A stretch of DNA of 64,000 bases from Flavobacterium sp. BFFFF2. GTDB taxonomy: Bacteria; Bacteroidota; Bacteroidia; Flavobacteriales; Flavobacteriaceae. Both the position numbers and the translations under genes were made by a program. Positions 59,628-64,000 of the stretch are shown here, in pieces. Under the pieces are notes generated by a model that saw nothing but the letters and a program-made list of their open reading frames with translations, did no database searches and was not told where the DNA came from. The stretch lies in NCBI GenBank assembly GCA_002256385.1, contig NKJD01000005.1, positions 37,038 to 101,037 of the forward strand, written 5' to 3'. The first letter of the stretch is position 1. Each line of letters opens with the position of its first letter.

Positions 59628-60625
59628 GGTTTTAAGTTTAAAATCTGTTCAAATAAAGCAACGGTTTCTGCCAAAGAAGTTTTGCTTCGGCCACCAGCGG
59701 CATTGATGTGCCCGCCCCCATCAAAATGAGCGCGTGACAGTTGGTTCACATCGACATCGCCTTTTGATCGAAATGAAATTTTGATGATGCCTTCTTCTTG
59801 ATTTTCGATGAAAATGGCCGCCAAATGAATGCCTTTAATGCTCAATCCATAATTGACAAACCCTTCTGTATCACCTTTTTCGGCCTTAAAACGCGACATT
59901 TCAGCTTGTGACAAAGTGGTATATGCCGTGTTTTTGTTTGGAAATATTTTCAAATTGGACAACGCACAACCTAGCAACTGCAACCGATGAAAAGAGCTGC
60001 TGTCATAGATTTGCTGGTGAATCAAACTATTTGGGGCTCCTGCTTCAATGAGCTCGGCCACCACCCGATGGGTACGCGCCGTGGTTGACGGAAATCGGAA
60101 CGAGCCCGAATCGGTCATAATGCCGGTGTACAAGCAAGTCGCAATGACCTGATTTACGTGTTGTTTTTGTCCTAAAGATTCAATGACATCAAAAACCATT
60201 TCGCAGGTAGAGCCGTATTGGGTATTTGAAAATAAAAACTGGGCGTAATTGCCTGGTTCTTGGTGGTGATCGATCATTAAAAAGGGGGCTTTCACCTCTT
60301 TTAAAGATTCTTCCATAATGCCCACTCGGTGAAAAGCATTAAAATCTAAGGTGCATACCAAATCGGCTTTCACAATGAGATCGTGGCCATGCGCTCTGTT
60401 TTTTTCGTAACACAAAATGTCGCTTGAACCCGGCAACCAGCCTAAAAAATCAGGGAAATCATTGGGTGAAATTACTTGCACCTGATGACCTGAGTGGCGC
60501 AAAAAATGGGCCCATCCTAAGGTCGAGCCAATGGCATCTCCATCGGGATTGCGGTGCGGAATCACGACAATCGTTTTGGGTGTTTGTAAAAAGAGTTGAA
60601 GTGCTTGGGTGTCCAGTTTATTCAT
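59624..60625 (-). CDS. DHH phosphoesterase, nanoRNase/pAp phosphatase (NrnA-like)
   Basis: A 333-residue member of the DHH/DHHA1 family. Metal-binding motifs are VVIPHRNPDGDAIG (DHH motif I), CTLDFNAFHRVG, MIDHHQEPG (DHH) and TGIMTDSGSF; the DHHA1 domain ends with HFDGGGHINAAGG. NrnA enzymes degrade 2-5-mer RNA and dephosphorylate pAp. The chosen ATG gives MNKLDTQALQ; the frame runs 37 codons further without conserved residues. Precedes and overlaps gldI by four bases. Confidence 0.9.
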   Translation of the reverse strand: MNKLDTQALQLFLQTPKTIVVIPHRNPDGDAIGSTLGWAHFLRHSGHQVQVISPNDFPDFLGWLPGSSDILCYEKNRAHGHDLIVKADLVCTLDFNAFHRVGIMEESLKEVKAPFLMIDHHQEPGNYAQFLFSNTQYGSTCEMVFDVIESLGQKQHVNQVIATCLYTGIMTDSGSFRFPSTTARTHRVVAELIEAGAPNSLIHQQIYDSSSFHRLQLLGCALSNLKIFPNKNTAYTTLSQAEMSRFKAEKGDTEGFVNYGLSIKGIHLAAIFIENQEEGIIKISFRSKGDVDVNQLSRAHFDGGGHINAAGGRSKTSLAETVALFEQILNLKP

Positions 60626-60657
60626 AGGGCACGAAGTTACATTTTTTTGATAAATTT

Positions 60658-61029
60658 TTAGCGTGCCAAATACATACCCAAAAAAGCAGCCGAAAACCCT
60701 AGTATTAGCGTGGCCATCAAGTAGGCAAATGCCCAACCCAGTTGGCCTGCTTCAAACAACCGAACCACCTCTATACTCAAGGCTGAAAAAGTGGTAAATC
60801 CACCACAGAAACCCGTGATTAACAGCCAGCTAAATGGATCTGATTGATGAAACTGTTTAACCACCCACATGCTGAAATAACCCGCCAAAAAACTACCCAA
60901 CACATTCACTGTGAAAGTGCCCAAGGGCAACATTCCCAACAACCATTTTGGCATATATGTTTGCACCAAAAAACGGAGCATACTGCCCAATGCGCCGCCA
61001 AATCCGACTAAGAATAATGATTTAAGCAT
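60658..61029 (-). CDS. crcB: Fluoride exporter CrcB/Fluc
   Basis: A 123-residue membrane protein with four helices. Hallmarks are GFGGALGSMLRFLVQ, GTFTVNVLGSFLAGYF with the conserved Asn, and FCGGFTTFSALSIEV with the Phe-box and the central Na+-site Thr-Thr-Phe-Ser. It forms a dual-topology dimer channel exporting fluoride. It lies 9 bp after trmD in the same operon, so no own fluoride riboswitch is expected and none was found. Confidence 0.94.
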   Translation of the reverse strand: MLKSLFLVGFGGALGSMLRFLVQTYMPKWLLGMLPLGTFTVNVLGSFLAGYFSMWVVKQFHQSDPFSWLLITGFCGGFTTFSALSIEVVRLFEAGQLGWAFAYLMATLILGFSAAFLGMYLAR

Positions 61030-61038
61030 GGTTTTAAT

Positions 61039-61716
61039 TTAGGATTCCAATAGGTCGGGACGTCTGTTTTTGGTATGTTCGTAAGCTTGCTCTTCGCGCC
61101 AGTTTTCAATGTTGGCCGCATGGCCGCTTAGTAACACATCGGGCACTTTCCAGCCATTGTATTCGGCTGGGCGGGTGTAAATGGGTGGAGCTAATAAGTT
61201 ATCTTGAAAACTATCGGTCAACGCTGACGTTTCATCGCTCAAAACCCCTGGAATCAGGCGAATGAGCGCATCACACAAAACAATGGCGCCAATTTCACCA
61301 CCCGACAACACATAGTCGCCAATGGATATTTCATGGGTGATAAATTGGTCACGCACCCGCTGATCGACCCCCTTGTAATGGCCACACAAAATAATGATAT
61401 TTTTGAATAAAGACAACCGATTGGCCATGCCTTGATGCAAGGTTTCACCGTCGGGTGTCAAGTAAATGACGGCATCATAGTCTCTTTCGGCTTTAAGTTG
61501 TTGGATGCATTTGTCAATGGGCTCAATCATAAGTACCATGCCTGCACCACCACCAAACTGATAATCATCAACTTGGCGGTATTTATTTCGGCTGAAATCG
61601 CGTAATTGGTGAAAATGAACCGAAACCAGTTCTTTTTCTTGGGCTCTTTTTAAAATGGAAGCCTCAAAGGGACTTTGCATCAACTCGGGCAATACCGTAA
61701 TAATATCTATGCGCAT
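61039..61716 (-). CDS. trmD: tRNA (guanine-37-N1)-methyltransferase TrmD
   Basis: A 225-residue SPOUT methyltransferase that methylates G37 in tRNAs reading CNN codons. [21 protein letters not shown], the [17 protein letters not shown] loop, [16 protein letters not shown] and [15 protein letters not shown] (the trefoil knot binding S-adenosylmethionine) are diagnostic. First gene of the minus-strand operon; the promoter must lie in the 379-bp gap upstream. In many bacteria it sits with rpsP-rimM-rplS, which are absent here. Confidence 0.95.
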   Translation of the reverse strand: MRIDIITVLPELMQSPFEASILKRAQEKELVSVHFHQLRDFSRNKYRQVDDYQFGGGAGMVLMIEPIDKCIQQLKAERDYDAVIYLTPDGETLHQGMANRLSLFKNIIILCGHYKGVDQRVRDQFITHEISIGDYVLSGGEIGAIVLCDALIRLIPGVLSDETSALTDSFQDNLLAPPIYTRPAEYNGWKVPDVLLSGHAANIENWREEQAYEHTKNRRPDLLES

Positions 61717-62095
61717 GTAACCAATATAAGCTACAAAAATAAGATTAAATATGTGATTGGCGTTTTTTTAAAATGAAGAAACCTACCTAGAGGTAATGCA
61801 CCAAAGTTGGAAAAAGATGAAGGACCAGCAAATGCGCAGACCTGCTGAATTAAAAAACCTGCAGAACTTTATTTTTAACATTTGTTACAGTTTAAATTTT
61901 AAAAGTAGTATTATAACCTATCTTTGATAAAATTCCTTTCAATTTAAAAAGGAGTCTTTTCCTTTAATTAACAATTAGTTAGGTGTAATGGCACATAGAT
62001 GCCTCTTTACAAACTAATTATTCCACTTTGAAATAAGATTAAACAAATCTCCTTTCATATTAGTAGCAGCGACGTCGCAAATTCATTTATTTTTA
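61717..62095. promoter_or_regulatory. Divergent intergenic region between trmD and an AraC gene
   Basis: A 379-bp AT-rich stretch that must carry both promoters. I saw no clear hairpin, repeat or TAnnTTTG box at convincing spacing to either gene. No coding frame is supported. Confidence 0.35.
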
Positions 62096-62656
62096 ATGAA
62101 ATTATTTATCCAAAACATGGTTAGCTTGCGTTGCAAAATGGTCGTAAAATCGGCATTAGAAGAACTTAATATTGATTATTCTATGTTAGAACTCGGAGAA
62201 GTTCTATTGAATGCCCCCCTTCCTGAATTGAAAAGGAGTCAACTTCAAGAAATCCTCCACGCGGCGGGACTAGAATTAATGGCTGACAAAAAAGCGATTT
62301 TGGTGGAACGCATTAAAAATGTGATCATTGAAATGGTGCATTATGCGGATGAATTTCCGGAAGTAAATTTTTCGGCATTTTTGAGTCAAAAACTCAACAT
62401 GGATTACCACCAATTGTCTGAAATTTTCTCCAAAACAAAAGGAATTACGATTGAACACTTTATCATTATTCACAAAATTGAACGGGTCAAAGAACTCATC
62501 ATGTACGACCAATTAAGCCTCACTGAAATTTCCTATAAATTACATTACAGCAGCGTAGCGCATTTGTCCAATCAGTTTAAAAAAGTAACTGGATTGACTC
62601 CTACTTTTTTTAAAAACATCAAGGGGATTAAAAGGAATAATTTGGAGAATTTGTAA
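62096..62656 (+). CDS. AraC-family protein with HMA-like N-terminal domain
   Basis: A 186-residue regulator. The C-terminal ~100 residues form an AraC helix-turn-helix domain (LSLTEISYKLHYSSVAHLSNQFKKVTG is the second motif, in two parts). The N-terminal ~60 residues (KLFIQNMVSLRCKMVVKSALEEL...) resemble a heavy-metal-associated fold; in relatives that I recall this reads MVCxRC, whereas here the first Cys is Ser (SLRC), leaving one thiol. Likely a stand-alone metal or redox responsive regulator, now with an altered site. Target unknown. Confidence 0.75.
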   Translation: MKLFIQNMVSLRCKMVVKSALEELNIDYSMLELGEVLLNAPLPELKRSQLQEILHAAGLELMADKKAILVERIKNVIIEMVHYADEFPEVNFSAFLSQKLNMDYHQLSEIFSKTKGITIEHFIIIHKIERVKELIMYDQLSLTEISYKLHYSSVAHLSNQFKKVTGLTPTFFKNIKGIKRNNLENL

Positions 62657-62961
62657 ATCAAATTTGAAAATTTGGACCCGAGACCCATTGGAACAAATGG
62701 GGCGAACGGAGCGAAGCTAAATGAGGTAATTTGGAAATGATTTGAAAGATTGAAAGAGTGAAAAATTAGTTTCAGACTTTTGACTTTTGACTTTCGACTA
62801 AAAAAACTGTTGCCTAATGGCTATTGCCTAATGCCTTGTTTTGATTGAATGATTTGAAATTTTAGATTAGACTTTGGACTTTGGACTTTCGCCTTTAGAC
62901 TTTTGACTTTTGACTTTTGACTTTGGACTTTTGACTTTGGACTTTTGACTTTCGACTTATA
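62657..62961. repeat. Repeat-rich gap between AraC and DoxX genes
   Basis: Contains a GACCCGAGACCCATTGGAAC-type element at 62675-62700 related to one at 7054, and TTTTGACTTTCGACTAAAAAAACTGTTGCCTAATGG followed by TTTGATTGAATGATT, shared with the 52.4-kb region. A GACTTTT/GACTTTG heptamer array (~62870-62957) follows. No coding frame. Confidence 0.8.
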
Positions 62962-63423
62962 TCATTTTTTGAATTTTAAAGCAATTAAATAATCGAGCCC
63001 AAATCGGCCTGAGCCCATAACGAGTGTGTACATGTTGACCCATAAAAAGCCCATCGCAGCTAGGCAATTCCACAAGCCGTTGTCTATTTGTTGACAAAAT
63101 ATTGCCACCAACATGGTGCAGCAAATGAGCGATGAAGCCACACGCGTTTGAAATCCAAACAGCAAAAACAAGCCACCTATCGCTTCACTAAAGGCACCCA
63201 TCCAAGCAAAAAAGACGGGAAACATTGCAAAAATGCCGCCATATTCAGCCACATCCTTGGGAAACCAAAAAGCCACTTCAAATAGGCCTAAGTTGTTTTC
63301 GACAGGCGACCAAGGCAAACCAAACTTGGAAGCACCAAAGTCAGCAGATAATAAATAACCGCAAACAATGCGGGGTAAGGCAAGGAATGCATCTTGCCAC
63401 CAGGTTGGGAGGAGTACTTTCAT
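62962..63423 (-). CDS. DoxX-family membrane protein
   Basis: A 153-residue protein with four transmembrane helices. Family signs are RIVCGYLLSADFGASKFG near the N-terminus, AFSEAIGGLFLLFGFQTRVASS (helix 2-3 boundary with the conserved Glu and Gly) and the C-terminal helical bundle. DoxX proteins are often partners of thiosulfate:quinone or peroxide-related systems, but many stand alone with unknown function. The start is preceded by an ACAAACTTT-type octamer array; a 21-codon upstream frame comes from that array and was rejected. Confidence 0.85.
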   Translation of the reverse strand: MKVLLPTWWQDAFLALPRIVCGYLLSADFGASKFGLPWSPVENNLGLFEVAFWFPKDVAEYGGIFAMFPVFFAWMGAFSEAIGGLFLLFGFQTRVASSLICCTMLVAIFCQQIDNGLWNCLAAMGFLWVNMYTLVMGSGRFGLDYLIALKFKK

Positions 63424-63427
63424 ATTT

Positions 63428-63475
63428 TGAGATGTTTGTAAAGTTGTAAAGTTTGTAAAGTTTGTAAGGTTGCGT
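63428..63475. repeat. TTTGTAAAG-type octamer array before the DoxX gene
   Basis: Roughly five imperfect units (GTTTGTAAAGTTGTAAAG, AAGTTTGTAAG). On the coding strand of the DoxX gene this reads ACAAACTTT, the same unit as the array at 45.1 kb. Confidence 0.75.
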
Positions 63476-63593
63476 TCACACAGCAATCGGTTCTGATACC
63501 AAAGGGTATTTTATAATACTGATTTACTTTGGGATTTAGATTATTTATTCCAGATTTTGACTTTTCGAAGTACAATCATATTATGTAAATTTG

Positions 63594-64000
63594 CTAAGTA
63601 CATGACAAAAACTGTAAAAAACTGTTTTCTAACGGTTTAAATCCTGTTAAGAGAAATCTTGATAGGTAATCTAATCCGTATTTGAATATGCTTACAGCTC
63701 TTCGTCCATGTTTTTTTATTTTTATTTTTTTAATGTTCTGATCTATGTAGTCGCCGATTTTGTAACACCACACAAATGCAATCATTACAAGTGAAAACAG
63801 CTTTTCTAAACGATCCAAATCGGTAACATGTGTATCTTCTATATTAAACCCACTGCTTTTTAGGCCTTTAAACAAAGTCTCAATCTGCCAACGTTGTTTG
63901 TAATATGCCATTGCTTGTTCTGGTTTGTTAAACGATACAATAATTAAGAAATCCACCTTCCGTTCTCTATCAATTGTTTTGCTTCCAGACAGATAGCACC
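63594..64000 (-). mobile_element. 3' part of an IS4-type transposase, cut by the window edge
   Basis: The frame runs open to the right edge, so only the C-terminal ~134 residues are visible. YYKQRWQIETLFKGLKSSGF carries the DDE-family C-terminal Glu region (YREK-like), followed by IEDTHVTDLDRLEKLFSLVM, a pattern common to Bacteroidota IS4 elements, and a HGRRAVSIFKYGLDYL ending. The stop is intact. A terminal inverted repeat should lie between the stop and the DoxX array but could not be defined without the other end. A GTG at 63956 is internal, not the real start. Confidence 0.8.

Noticed and set aside
60600..61038. Fluoride riboswitch for crcB
   Set aside because: crcB follows trmD by only 9 bp, leaving no leader; no riboswitch-like sequence was seen.
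1..64000. tRNA or rRNA genes
   Set aside because: T-loop-like GGTTCGA strings (for example near 33068 and 59072) lie inside coding genes and do not fold into cloverleaves.

Overview
The window looks like a chromosomal segment of a gliding-type member of the Bacteroidota, most likely class Flavobacteriia. The evidence is two secreted proteins with type IX secretion (T9SS) C-terminal sorting domains, a GldI-type lipoprotein isomerase next to a DHH phosphoesterase, lineage-typical families (DUF6787, DUF3570/DUF4266, DUF4105, GH97), Bacteroidota-type promoter elements (TAnnTTTG with an upstream TTG), and moderately AT-rich DNA. No rRNA or tRNA gene and no CRISPR array was found. The only mobile element is the end of an IS4-type transposase running off the right edge.

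Layout. 0-7 kb: an AraC/GyrI-like regulator, a secreted serine hydrolase, menB overlapping a pair of PH-domain membrane proteins (YdbS/YdbT type), and a DEAD/DEAH helicase. 7-13.5 kb: a YbdG-like mechanosensitive channel, an esterase with a starch-binding domain, a GH97 glucosidase, a cysteine desulfurase and a small lipoprotein. 13.6-20.6 kb: MutS2 without a Smr domain, alkaline phosphatase, RecQ, Fmt and HU. 20.7-27.8 kb: an Lrp/AsnC regulator, M14 and M13 peptidases, glutathione peroxidase and two T9SS-sorted proteins.

28-41.5 kb is a surface-glycan locus. A minus-strand operon encodes pseudaminic-acid-type nonulosonate synthesis (PseB, PseC, an SpsF/PseF-like cytidylyltransferase, a double-GNAT protein, PseI). 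It also carries non-canonical enzymes: a PhyH dioxygenase, an aldo/keto reductase and a class-III aminotransferase. It ends in a GT42/MptE-like putative transferase, and no recognisable PseG is present. Divergently transcribed are gmd, GDP-fucose synthase and two glycosyltransferases. A WcaJ-like sugar transferase lies further on at 47-48.7 kb.

41.5-52 kb: a DPP-IV-like peptidase, a HEPN/MNT toxin-antitoxin pair between repeat arrays, a DUF4105 protein, a LolD-like ATPase, a GT-C-like membrane protein and a TIGR02757 protein. 52.5-55.3 kb: a translationally coupled thioredoxin-ApbE-DUF4266-DUF3570 module, the best candidate here for an incompletely understood redox or modification system. 56.7-61.7 kb: an operon trmD-crcB-nrnA-like-gldI followed by two cyclophilin-FKBP fusion isomerases. 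62-64 kb: an AraC protein with an HMA-like N-terminus, a DoxX protein and the transposase fragment.

Intergenic DNA carries many short-period (7-8 bp) tandem arrays, REP-like hairpins and a 43-bp tandem repeat. These are the most unusual non-coding features. All assignments come from reading the sequence and recalling families; no database search was possible.
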